Origin: Enterococcus haemoperoxidus ATCC BAA-382
Lineage (GTDB): Bacteria; Bacillota; Bacilli; Lactobacillales; Enterococcaceae
Reading direction: 5' to 3'
Length of the DNA: 64,000 nt
Assembly: GCF_000407165.1 (NCBI RefSeq)
Contig: NZ_KE136480.1
Span: forward strand, 1,172,619 to 1,236,618
In this document: positions 52,740 through 64,000 of the stretch, in pieces
Position numbering within the stretch: position 1 is the stretch's first letter
Layout: each line of letters starts with the position of its first letter
Notes under the pieces: model-generated
What the model was told of the DNA's origin: nothing
What the model saw: only the letters and a program-made list of their open reading frames with translations
The model's database searches: none
Translations under genes and position numbers: made by a program

Positions 52740-54122
52740 ATGTTTCAAGAATTTTACGACCATTGTAAAAGAAATGAATACTGGCTACCAAACCAAAAAA
52801 TCTTATTAGCAGTTTCAGGTGGCGTCGATTCAATGGTTTTATTGGAGCTGATGCAAACTGTTGCTCAAAAAGACCACTTAGAATTGGCAGTAGCCCATAT
52901 TGATCACCAGTTGCGGGTAGAGTCAAAAACGGAAGCTGCCTATTTAAAAAGCTATTGCCAAAAAAAAGAAATTTCTTACTATAGTAAAGTATGGGAACAA
53001 TTAGACAAGACAAAAAATACAGAAGCTCGTGCTCGTAAGTTTCGCTATGATTTTTTTTCTGAACTCATGGCGCAAGAAGAAATCCCTACACTTTTGACGG
53101 CACACCACAGTGATGATCAAGCTGAAACGATTTTAATGAAGCTGACAAGAGGAAGTGCTCTAGCGAACCTAGTAGGAATTAGAGAAAGACAATCATTTGG
53201 AAATGGGAAGCTGATTCGTCCTTTCTTAATTTTTCCCAAAGAACGATTAGAGCAGTTCGCTAAAGAATCGGAAATCGTGTATTTTGAAGATAGCTCAAAT
53301 CAGAGCGATACATATATGCGCAATCGTTTAAGGCATCAAGTTGTGCCAGTTTTAAAAAAAGAAAACGCAAAGTTTTTGCAGCATGTAGCTGATTTTAGTG
53401 AACAAATCACGTTAGCTGATGAAATTATTCAGTTGGTTATAGAACCAAAGTATGACAAATGGGTGAAAAAAACAACAAAAGGCTGGTTAGTTCAGCTATC
53501 GGAGCTAAAACAAGAAAAAAGAAGTGTACAGACTTTTTTCTTGATGAGCCTGTTTCAACGTACAATAGTACCAGAAGGCGTGGCGGTTAGTCGGATGCAG
53601 ATTGAACAACTTTTGTTATTGCTCAACCAACCAGCCCCTCAGTTATCCATGGATTTTGAGCAAGGATGGCAAGTTATGAAAGAGTATAACACCTTCTATC
53701 TGAAAAAAAATGAATTAACTCAGAGAGAAAATCTCTTTCAGTTGAATGGAAACGATCACGTCTTTCTTTCTGAAAAGGAATGGCTGGGGATGGAAACGGC
53801 AGGAAAAAAGATTGAACCACCTGAATCAGTAAAAGACTGGACAGAGATTTCTTTGCTTATAACTGAGCAGACGCCTTTGCCAATAACGGTTCGTCATCGG
53901 CAAGACGGAGACAGGATTTCGCTAACGCCAAGTTTAACCAAACGATTAAACCGTCTTTTCATTGACCAAAAAATCCCTAATTTAATCAGAGATCAGGCTT
54001 GGGTCATTCTTTCAGCTGAGGATAAGATTATTTGGGTTCCAAAATTTGCAAATTCATATTTGAGTATTCCTAAAGAAACTGATAAAATACTCTACAGGCT
54101 CCTTTATAAAATAAAAGAGTAA
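52740..54122 (+). CDS. tilS: tRNA(Ile)-lysidine synthase
   Basis: 460 aa. ILLAVSGGVDSMVLLELM is the PP-loop SGGxDS. AHIDHQLR, LTAHHSDDQAETILMKLTRG and IRPFL-like blocks (GKLIRPFLIFPKERLEQ) complete the N-type ATP pyrophosphatase domain. The C-terminal domain has TVRHRQDGDRISL. It converts the wobble C34 of tRNA-Ile(CAU) to lysidine so that AUA is read as Ile. Essential in most bacteria. AGAGGTGAG lies about 4 nt before ATG. Confidence 0.96.
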   Translation: MFQEFYDHCKRNEYWLPNQKILLAVSGGVDSMVLLELMQTVAQKDHLELAVAHIDHQLRVESKTEAAYLKSYCQKKEISYYSKVWEQLDKTKNTEARARKFRYDFFSELMAQEEIPTLLTAHHSDDQAETILMKLTRGSALANLVGIRERQSFGNGKLIRPFLIFPKERLEQFAKESEIVYFEDSSNQSDTYMRNRLRHQVVPVLKKENAKFLQHVADFSEQITLADEIIQLVIEPKYDKWVKKTTKGWLVQLSELKQEKRSVQTFFLMSLFQRTIVPEGVAVSRMQIEQLLLLLNQPAPQLSMDFEQGWQVMKEYNTFYLKKNELTQRENLFQLNGNDHVFLSEKEWLGMETAGKKIEPPESVKDWTEISLLITEQTPLPITVRHRQDGDRISLTPSLTKRLNRLFIDQKIPNLIRDQAWVILSAEDKIIWVPKFANSYLSIPKETDKILYRLLYKIKE

Positions 54123-54227
54123 AGTCTAAAAATTACTTTTATTCAAAGAAGCAAATAGCATAAAATAATAACTAAAGATCTCAAAGGAAAAAGAGTACCG
54201 TTACTTTTACGAATTTATTCATTTAGA

Positions 54228-54314
54228 AGTAAGAGGTACTAAACTAGCGTTTCGATCACATCTAATTCTAAATGTTCAATCATAAAGAGTTAAAGGTCGG
54301 ACCTAAAAGGAAAG
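54228..54314 (+). promoter_or_regulatory. hpt leader element shared with efp
   Basis: GAGGTACTAAACTAGCGTTT then CGATCACA (54233-54260) and GGTCGGACCTAAAAGGAAAG (54296-54315) match the efp leader blocks nearly base for base. TTCGATC pairs with GGTCGGA through one extra G-U, and AGGT/ACCT can close the stem outside. The loop is longer here (about 35 nt against 8). Confidence 0.65.
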
Positions 54315-54324
54315 GGAGAGCAAT

Positions 54325-54870
54325 ATGTTAGAGAACGATATTAAACAAGTCTTGATCACGAAAGAACAAATTCTTGAAAAATCAACTGAACTTGGTAAAC
54401 AACTAACAGAAGATTACAAGGACAAAAATCCTTTAGTAATCGGTATTTTGAAAGGTGCCATACCGTTTATGGCTGATATCACACGCTGTATTGATACTCA
54501 TTTGGAAATGGATTTTATGGCCGTATCAAGTTACGGAAATGCCACAGTGTCTTCAGGTGAAGTAAAAATCATCAAGGATTTGGATACAAATGTTGAAGGT
54601 CGTGACATCTTGATTGTAGAAGATATAATCGATAGTGGGCGTACATTGGCTTATCTAGTGGATCTTTTTAAATACAGAAAAGCAGCATCTGTGAAGATCG
54701 TCACGCTGTTAGATAAACCAGAAGGACGTGTCGTTGATATCATTGCAGATTATGTTGGGTTTGATGTACCAAATGAATTTGTTGTAGGTTATGGTTTGGA
54801 TTATGCAGAAGCGTACCGTAATCTTCCTTATGTAGGCGTATTGAAACCTGAAATATACGAATCAAATTAA
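54325..54870 (+). CDS. hpt: Hypoxanthine phosphoribosyltransferase
   Basis: 181 aa. [20 protein letters not shown] is the PRPP-binding motif, [15 protein letters not shown] the upstream pyrophosphate loop, and [20 protein letters not shown] the base-binding end. It salvages hypoxanthine (and usually guanine) to IMP/GMP. The position tilS-hpt-ftsH is conserved in Firmicutes. GGGAG is 8 nt before ATG. It would take up hypoxanthine made by the adenine-deaminase-like enzyme at 28.5 kb. Confidence 0.97.
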   Translation: MLENDIKQVLITKEQILEKSTELGKQLTEDYKDKNPLVIGILKGAIPFMADITRCIDTHLEMDFMAVSSYGNATVSSGEVKIIKDLDTNVEGRDILIVEDIIDSGRTLAYLVDLFKYRKAASVKIVTLLDKPEGRVVDIIADYVGFDVPNEFVVGYGLDYAEAYRNLPYVGVLKPEIYESN

Positions 54871-54970
54871 TATCTCTCTTAGATTTAGTTATGTTACAAT
54901 GTAAAGGTCAGAATTGATAAAAAATAAAACGTAAAATTGAATTACGCGCAGTAGTCAAAGGAGGACAGGC

Positions 54971-57133
54971 ATGAATAAAAAGAATAGTGGCATGAAAAAT
55001 GGCCTTTATTATGTATTGCTGATTTTGGCGATGGTCATGGTTGTTTATTTCATTTTTGGAAATAACAATCCTCAGTCACCAGATATCGAATACTCAACCT
55101 TCAGCACTCAGTTAGAAGAAGGTAAAGTGAAAGAACTGACGATCCAACCAACTAATGGTGTATACAAGATCACAGGTCAGTACAAAGCAAAACAAGAAAT
55201 CAAAAACACTGGCGGTCTTTCTTTATGGGGATCAACAGAAGTTTCTACAAAAGCATTTACGACGATTGTCTTACCAAGTGATATCACATTATCTGGTATC
55301 CAAGATATGGCTAAGGACAACAATGTGAAACTTACAGTGAAAGAACAATCATCAAGCGGTGCTTGGCTTTCTATCTTATTTAGTTTCTTACCGATCGTAT
55401 TGTTCATCTTCTTATTCTATATGATGATGGGACAACAAGGCGGCGGTGGCGGTGGTGGCGGCCGTGTCATGAACTTTGGTAAATCAAAAGCCAAAGAAGC
55501 AGACAAAAAAGCGAACCGTGTACGCTTCTCTGATGTAGCAGGAGCGGAAGAAGAAAAACAAGAATTAGTCGAAGTGGTCGAATTCTTAAAAGATCCTCGC
55601 CGTTTCGTTGAATTAGGTGCCCGCATTCCAGCAGGTGTTCTATTAGAAGGACCTCCAGGGACTGGTAAAACTTTACTTGCTAAAGCCGTTGCCGGTGAAG
55701 CAGGCGTGCCGTTCTATTCTATCTCAGGTTCAGACTTCGTTGAAATGTTTGTCGGTGTCGGTGCAAGCCGTGTTCGTGATCTATTTGAAACAGCGAAGAA
55801 AAATGCACCCGCAATTATCTTCATCGATGAAATCGATGCAGTTGGTCGTCAACGTGGTGCTGGTATGGGCGGCGGACACGATGAACGTGAACAGACCCTA
55901 AACCAATTACTTGTTGAAATGGATGGATTTGATGGCAACGAGGGCGTAATCGTCGTAGCTGCAACAAACCGTTCAGACGTGTTAGACCCAGCGTTATTGC
56001 GCCCAGGTCGTTTTGACCGCCAAATTTTAGTTGGCCGTCCGGATGTGAAAGGCCGTGAAGCAATCCTTAAAGTTCATGCCCGTAACAAACCATTAGCAGA
56101 CGACGTTGATTTGAAAGTCGTGGCACAACAAACACCAGGTTTTGCTGGTGCTGATTTAGAAAACGTATTGAATGAAGCTGCATTAGTTGCTGCTCGTCGC
56201 AACAAGAAGAAAATCGATGCATCCGATGTGGATGAAGCAGAAGATCGCGTTATTGCAGGACCTGCGAAAAAAGATCGTGTTATCAATAAAAAAGAACGCG
56301 AAATGGTTGCTTACCACGAAGCTGGACATACAATTGTTGGTTTAGTATTAAGCCGTGCTCGTATCGTTCATAAAGTAACGATCATTCCTCGTGGACGTGC
56401 TGGCGGTTACATGATCGCTTTACCAAAAGAGGATCAATTCTTGATGACTAAAGAAGATATGTTTGAACAAATCGTTGGATTACTTGGTGGACGTACAGCA
56501 GAAGAAATTATTTTCAATGTACAATCAACAGGCGCGTCTAATGACTTTGAACAAGCAACAGGCATTGCCCGTAGTATGGTAACGGAATATGGAATGAGCG
56601 ACAAATTAGGTCCAGTTCAATATGAAGGAAACCACCAAGTCTTTGTTGGTCGTGACTATGGTCAAACAAAAGCTTATTCAGAACAAGTTGCTTTTGAGAT
56701 CGACCAAGAAGTTCGTCGTATCTTGATGGAAGCACACGATAAAGCGCGTGAAATCATTGAGTCACATCGTGCACAACACAAACTGATTGCTGAAAAACTA
56801 TTAGAGTATGAAACATTAGATGCTCGCAGTATCAAATCATTGTTTGAAGAAGGTGTTATGCCTCAAGACGTTATCGATAGCCAATTCCCTAGTGAAAAAG
56901 CACAAACGTTTGAAGAAGCAAAACGTGCATTAGAAGAAAAAGATGCGCAAAGACAAGCCGAAGAAAAACAAGATTTTGAAGAAGCAAAACAAGAATTACA
57001 TGACGAAGCTGAAGAAGTAAAAGCGGACAGTGAAAAAACAGAAGAAAAAGTTCAATCAGAAGTTAAATCTGATGATGAGCATAAAAATGATTCTGAATAT
57101 GACCGTAATAATTTTGATGATCGTTACAAATAG
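54971..57133 (+). CDS. ftsH: ATP-dependent zinc metalloprotease FtsH
   Basis: 720 aa. Two membrane helices (about 10-30 and 135-155) flank an extracytoplasmic domain. The AAA domain has [20 protein letters not shown] (Walker A), [16 protein letters not shown] (Walker B) and [11 protein letters not shown] (SRH). The protease has HEAGH zinc ligands in [13 protein letters not shown] glycine run follows the second helix. The C-terminal ~60 residues are a strongly acidic Glu/Lys repeat. It degrades membrane and regulatory proteins. AAAGGAGG is 8 nt before ATG; a terminator follows. Confidence 0.98.
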   Translation: MNKKNSGMKNGLYYVLLILAMVMVVYFIFGNNNPQSPDIEYSTFSTQLEEGKVKELTIQPTNGVYKITGQYKAKQEIKNTGGLSLWGSTEVSTKAFTTIVLPSDITLSGIQDMAKDNNVKLTVKEQSSSGAWLSILFSFLPIVLFIFLFYMMMGQQGGGGGGGGRVMNFGKSKAKEADKKANRVRFSDVAGAEEEKQELVEVVEFLKDPRRFVELGARIPAGVLLEGPPGTGKTLLAKAVAGEAGVPFYSISGSDFVEMFVGVGASRVRDLFETAKKNAPAIIFIDEIDAVGRQRGAGMGGGHDEREQTLNQLLVEMDGFDGNEGVIVVAATNRSDVLDPALLRPGRFDRQILVGRPDVKGREAILKVHARNKPLADDVDLKVVAQQTPGFAGADLENVLNEAALVAARRNKKKIDASDVDEAEDRVIAGPAKKDRVINKKEREMVAYHEAGHTIVGLVLSRARIVHKVTIIPRGRAGGYMIALPKEDQFLMTKEDMFEQIVGLLGGRTAEEIIFNVQSTGASNDFEQATGIARSMVTEYGMSDKLGPVQYEGNHQVFVGRDYGQTKAYSEQVAFEIDQEVRRILMEAHDKAREIIESHRAQHKLIAEKLLEYETLDARSIKSLFEEGVMPQDVIDSQFPSEKAQTFEEAKRALEEKDAQRQAEEKQDFEEAKQELHDEAEEVKADSEKTEEKVQSEVKSDDEHKNDSEYDRNNFDDRYK

Positions 57134-57136
57134 AAC

Positions 57137-57172
57137 GAAAAGAGCATCCCTCCTTTGGGGGTGCTCTTTTCT
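57137..57172 (+). terminator. Intrinsic terminator after ftsH
   Basis: GAAAAGAGCATCCC pairs with GGGTGCTCTTTTC (one G-U), with a short loop and T-rich end. Confidence 0.88.
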
Positions 57173-57267
57173 TGAAGTTGAAATTATTTAGTTGAAAAAA
57201 TAGGTAAATCCTAGTATTATCTGATAATGAGTCAGAATTAGTACCAAGTGAGAAGAGGGAAATGAAA

Positions 57268-58164
57268 ATGGAAGATTACTTAGTAAAAGCACTATGTTAT
57301 GAAGGATCAATTCGCGCATACGCTGTCTGCGCAACTAATACAATCTCAGAAGCACAAAAACGTCATGATACATGGAGCTCGTCAACCGCAGCGCTAGGGA
57401 GAACGATGGTGGGGGCATTATTGCTCGGTGCAACTTTAAAAGGTGAAGATAAATTAACAGTTAAGGTTCAAGGGAACGGACCAGCCGGTAGCATTATTGT
57501 TGATAGTGATGGTAGTGGAAACACGAAAGGCTACATAAAAAATCCTCACGTAAGTTTAACGCTAAATGAAAGTGGTAAAATCGATGTCCGTGGAGCTGTT
57601 GGAACAGAAGGTATTTTCACTGTTATCAAAGATTTAGGCTTGAAAGAAACATTTTCAGGGCAAACGCCAATCGTTTCTGGTGAAATCGGTGAAGATTTCA
57701 CTTATTTCATGGCTGTTTCCGAGCAAATACCATCAGCAATCGGCTTAAGTGTTTTAGTTGATACAGACGAAAGTGTCAAGGCAGCTGGTGGGTTTATGAT
57801 TCAAGTGATGCCAGGAGCAGATGAAAAAACGATTGATTTTATTGAACAACGTTTGCAAGAAGTACCAATGATTTCCCGTTTGATCGATGAAGGCGAATCA
57901 CCTGAAGGAATATTAGAACGCCTACTTGGGAAAGATCAAATCGATATCTTAGAAAAAATGCCGGTTCAATTCGAATGTAACTGCTCAAAAGAAAAATTTG
58001 GCACAGCAATCATTGCCGTTGGTTTAGATGAAATCAATGCAATGATTGAAGAAGATCATGGGGCAGAAGCTGTTTGTCAATTCTGTGGCAACAAATATCA
58101 TTATAGTGAAGAAGATTTAATTGGACTACGCGATGAAGCAATCCAAAATACTCGTGAAAAGTAG
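57268..58164 (+). CDS. hslO: Redox-regulated chaperone Hsp33
   Basis: 298 aa from ATG 57268, chosen over ATG 57262 because AGGG ends 8 nt before the former and only 2 nt before the latter. The redox switch cysteines are CNCSKEKF and CQFCGNKY (CxC and CxxC), which hold zinc when reduced and form disulfides under oxidative stress. [18 protein letters not shown] and [14 protein letters not shown] are family blocks. It prevents aggregation of oxidised proteins. Followed after 12 nt by dusB. Confidence 0.96.
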   Translation: MEDYLVKALCYEGSIRAYAVCATNTISEAQKRHDTWSSSTAALGRTMVGALLLGATLKGEDKLTVKVQGNGPAGSIIVDSDGSGNTKGYIKNPHVSLTLNESGKIDVRGAVGTEGIFTVIKDLGLKETFSGQTPIVSGEIGEDFTYFMAVSEQIPSAIGLSVLVDTDESVKAAGGFMIQVMPGADEKTIDFIEQRLQEVPMISRLIDEGESPEGILERLLGKDQIDILEKMPVQFECNCSKEKFGTAIIAVGLDEINAMIEEDHGAEAVCQFCGNKYHYSEEDLIGLRDEAIQNTREK

Positions 58165-58176
58165 GAGAGAAGCGCT

Positions 58177-59181
58177 ATGTGGAAAATAGGAAATATTGAA
58201 ATTCCGAATCGCGTTGTAGTGGCACCAATGGCTGGTATTAGTAACGCTGCTTTTCGTGTGACAGTGAAAGAGTTTGGTGCAGGTCTTGTTGTCTGTGAAA
58301 TGATCAGTGATAAAGGAATCCAGCAAAGAAATAAAAAAACGTTGGACATGCTTTATATAGATGAGCGAGAATATCCGCTGAGCGTGCAGATTTTCGGTGG
58401 AGATAAAGAAAATTTAGTTGAAGCTGCAAAATTTGTAGAAGAAAACACCGAAGCTGCAATTATCGATATCAATATGGGGTGTCCTGTAAACAAAGTGATC
58501 AAAGCCGAAGCAGGAGCGAAATGGCTGTTAGATCCGAATAAAGTATATGAAATGGTAGATGCCGTTTCTTCTGCCATAGATTTGCCAGTCACTGTTAAAA
58601 TGAGAACTGGCTGGGATGAAGACCACTTATTCGCAGTTGAAAATGCATTGGCAGCTGAAAAAGCAGGGGCATCTGCTATCGCAATGCATGGTCGTACGAG
58701 AGTTCAAATGTATGAGGGTCAAGCGAATTGGGATGTTTTAAAAGAAGTGAAACAACATCTAACGATTCCTTTCATGGGAAATGGCGATGTTCGTACACCA
58801 GAAGATGCCAAACGTATGTTGGACTATGTAGGGGCAGATGGTGTCATGATTGGCAGAGCTGCTTTGGGAAATCCTTGGATGATTCAACGTACCAAACAGT
58901 ATCTGGAAACAGGGGAACTGATACCTGAACCAACCCCGCACGAAAAAATCGAAACAGCTAAAATCCATCTACAACGTTTAGTCGATTTAAAAGGCGAAAA
59001 AATCGCGACTAGAGAATTTCGTCAACATGCTTCATACTACCTAAAAGGAATTCCACGTGCTGCTAAGGTAAAAGTGGCAATCAATCAAGCAGAGACCCAA
59101 CAAGCCATGGTGGATTTGATGAATGCATTTGAAGAAAAGGCAGAAAAACACGCAGAAAAAGAAAAAATCGAAACAATCTAA
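58177..59181 (+). CDS. dusB: tRNA-dihydrouridine synthase B
   Basis: 334 aa. A TIM-barrel flavoenzyme with VVAPMAGISNAAFR near the start, DINMGCPVNKVIKAEAGA holding the catalytic Cys, and VKMRTGWDEDH, MHGRTRVQMYEG, PFMGNGDVRTPEDA and GADGVMIGRAALGNPW as FMN and tRNA-binding loops. It reduces uridines in the D-loop. Gene order hslO-dusB-lysS is conserved in Firmicutes. AGGAGAG precedes ATG. Confidence 0.95.
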   Translation: MWKIGNIEIPNRVVVAPMAGISNAAFRVTVKEFGAGLVVCEMISDKGIQQRNKKTLDMLYIDEREYPLSVQIFGGDKENLVEAAKFVEENTEAAIIDINMGCPVNKVIKAEAGAKWLLDPNKVYEMVDAVSSAIDLPVTVKMRTGWDEDHLFAVENALAAEKAGASAIAMHGRTRVQMYEGQANWDVLKEVKQHLTIPFMGNGDVRTPEDAKRMLDYVGADGVMIGRAALGNPWMIQRTKQYLETGELIPEPTPHEKIETAKIHLQRLVDLKGEKIATREFRQHASYYLKGIPRAAKVKVAINQAETQQAMVDLMNAFEEKAEKHAEKEKIETI

Positions 59182-59183
59182 TA

Positions 59184-59224
59184 AAAAAAGCAGGCTGAAA
59201 CAGAAATTCGGCTTGCTTTTTTTT
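59184..59224 (+). terminator. Intrinsic terminator after dusB
   Basis: AAGCAGGCTGA pairs with TCGGCTTGCTT (G-U allowed) and is followed by a T-tract. Confidence 0.75.
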
Positions 59225-59254
59225 GTTTCAATGTGGCATTATAGGGGTATGTGA

Positions 59255-60772
<1,518 letters not shown>

Positions 60773-60780
60773 AAAGTGAA

Positions 60781-60822
60781 AGAGTAGATTATTTGTTGAT
60801 AATCTACTCTTTTTATTTTTTT
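60781..60822 (+). terminator. Intrinsic terminator after lysS
   Basis: AGAGTAGATTAT/ATAATCTACTCT perfect 12-bp stem with a 6-nt loop and T-rich tail. Confidence 0.93.
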
Positions 60823-60943
60823 GAAAAATGACATAAAAACTCATGGGAATATACTGATTAAAGAGGAAAAAACGAACAATAAAGAACAAAAGTAATAAAA
60901 CAATCGGTAACGAAAAAAAGTTTCAAAAAAGTGCAAATTTTAG

Positions 60944-60972
60944 TTGACCTGAGCCCGTAAACTTGGTATATT
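60944..60972 (+). promoter_or_regulatory. rrn promoter P1
   Basis: TTGACC (60944-60949), 17-nt spacer, TATATT (60967-60972), followed by TTGTCGCAA as discriminator region. Confidence 0.75.
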
Positions 60973-61068
60973 ATATCTTGTCGCAAGGCACTGATGTAAC
61001 ACGCCAAACGATCACATAACATAACAAACCAAGTTTGAAAAAAACTTTGGGAATCAGCGAGAAAGTTG

Positions 61069-61097
61069 TTGACAAACGACGAATGACCTGATAAACT
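61069..61097 (+). promoter_or_regulatory. rrn promoter P2
   Basis: TTGACA (61069-61074), 17-nt spacer, TAAACT (61092-61097). It lies in a ~95-bp unit that is repeated around P3. Confidence 0.8.
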
Positions 61098-61187
61098 AGT
61101 GAAGTTGTCGCAGAAACGAGTGGCAACCAACTAAAATAGAATAACAATTCAAGTTTGAAAAAACTTGAAAAATCAGCGAGAAAGTTA

Positions 61188-61216
61188 TTGACAAACAACG
61201 AGTAACCTGATAAACT
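61188..61216 (+). promoter_or_regulatory. rrn promoter P3
   Basis: TTGACA (61188-61193), 17-nt spacer, TAAACT (61211-61216), exactly 119 bp after P2 with nearly the same flanks. Confidence 0.8.
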
Positions 61217-61286
61217 AATGAAGTTGTCACGAAATATTCGATAACATCAAGCAGAAAAAAACTTTGAAACTTTTTTTAAAAAAGTG

Positions 61287-61315
61287 TTGACATCGAATCG
61301 AAGATTTGATATGAT
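61287..61315 (+). promoter_or_regulatory. rrn promoter P4
   Basis: TTGACA (61287-61292), 17-nt spacer, TATGAT (61310-61315), the best consensus match and nearest to 16S. Confidence 0.85.
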
Positions 61316-61488
61316 ATAAAAGTTGCTGCGAGGTAACACGGTAGACCTTTGAAAACTGAACAAAGTAAGACGAACCAAATGTGTAGGTTGTTTTTACAAC
61401 GGTAAAAACAAACAACAATTTTTAACAAAGCGAAGCAATATGCTAGCAAACAAATGAGCTTAACAATCTTCGGATTGTGTTCAACTTT
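61316..61488 (+). promoter_or_regulatory. 16S rRNA leader with boxA-like antiterminator and RNase III arm
   Basis: AGACCTTTGAAAAC (61343-61356) resembles an rrn boxA. AATGTGTAGGT (61378-61388) is complementary to ACTTACACATT (63068-63078) beyond the 16S 3' end, which would form the precursor processing stem. Confidence 0.6.

Positions 61489-64000
<2,512 letters not shown>

Larger units (their letters stand above)
61024..61237 (+). repeat. Tandem promoter duplication upstream of 16S
   Basis: Two ~95-bp direct repeats offset by 119 bp. Both contain AAGTTTGAAAAAA, ATCAGCGAGAAAGTT, the TTGACAAAC -35, ACCTGATAAACTA and TGAAGTTGTC. They carry P2 and P3. Confidence 0.8.

Overview
The window is low-GC Firmicute DNA from the genus Enterococcus. 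The support is a complete 16S rRNA gene of enterococcal type, the FabI/FabO/FabN arrangement known from E. faecalis, an Enterococcus-type L-lactate dehydrogenase, and the order pth-mfd-flippase-rqcP-divIC-S1 protein-tilS-hpt-ftsH-hslO-dusB-lysS-rrn. The variable parts of the 16S differ from what I remember of E. faecalis, so a related species is more likely; I cannot name it. Strong SD sequences precede most genes and were used to move many start codons downstream of the longest reading frame. I see no phage, IS element, CRISPR array or tRNA gene.

Layout. 1-7.4 kb is accessory and regulatory: a partial helix-hairpin-helix protein, an ABC-F protein behind a leader-peptide/terminator attenuator, a flavoenzyme remnant, a GNAT acetyltransferase, an XRE regulator, a PadR/DUF1700/small membrane protein operon and a membrane acyltransferase. 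7.4-10.1 kb holds divergent fabI and fabO-fabN (unsaturated fatty acid synthesis) with FabT-like boxes. 10.3 kb carries an unrecognised secreted protein made of two copies of one domain. 11.2-20.3 kb is a nitrogen-catabolism locus: a PucR-type regulator divergent from DUF2877 (AllH-like), FdrA (AllF-like), DUF1116/YlbE (AllG-like), an ankyrin-TPR protein, an NCS1 permease and a nucleobase deaminase. The first three match the three subunits of E. coli oxamate carbamoyltransferase. 20.5-24.5 kb has efp, a NapA-type antiporter, a POT peptide transporter and a YbgA-like protein.

24.7-35.7 kb is a second catabolic locus: a polyamine-type ABC transporter (two permeases, ATPase, binding lipoprotein), an adenine-deaminase-family enzyme and an MTA/SAH-deaminase-like amidohydrolase. 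A convergent FAD amine oxidoreductase, an oligopeptide-binding lipoprotein and a C45 Ntn-hydrolase follow. 36-45 kb holds an oxidoreductase, an LPXTG LRR/MucBP surface protein, queG, a three-TM protein, a sirtuin, an acetyltransferase-chorismate mutase fusion, niaR, a lipoprotein and ldh. 45.5-60.8 kb is the conserved translation, repair and division block. The window ends with an rRNA operon driven by four tandem promoters; 23S is cut by the window edge.

Most notable for follow-up: the attenuator before the ABC-F gene, a matching structured leader in front of both efp and hpt, a 121-bp tandem intergenic element before fdrA with a partial copy 35 kb away, the ankyrin-TPR protein inside the oxamate-type operon, and the sugar acetyltransferase fused to chorismate mutase. 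All functional assignments come from reading the sequence and from family knowledge; no database search was run.
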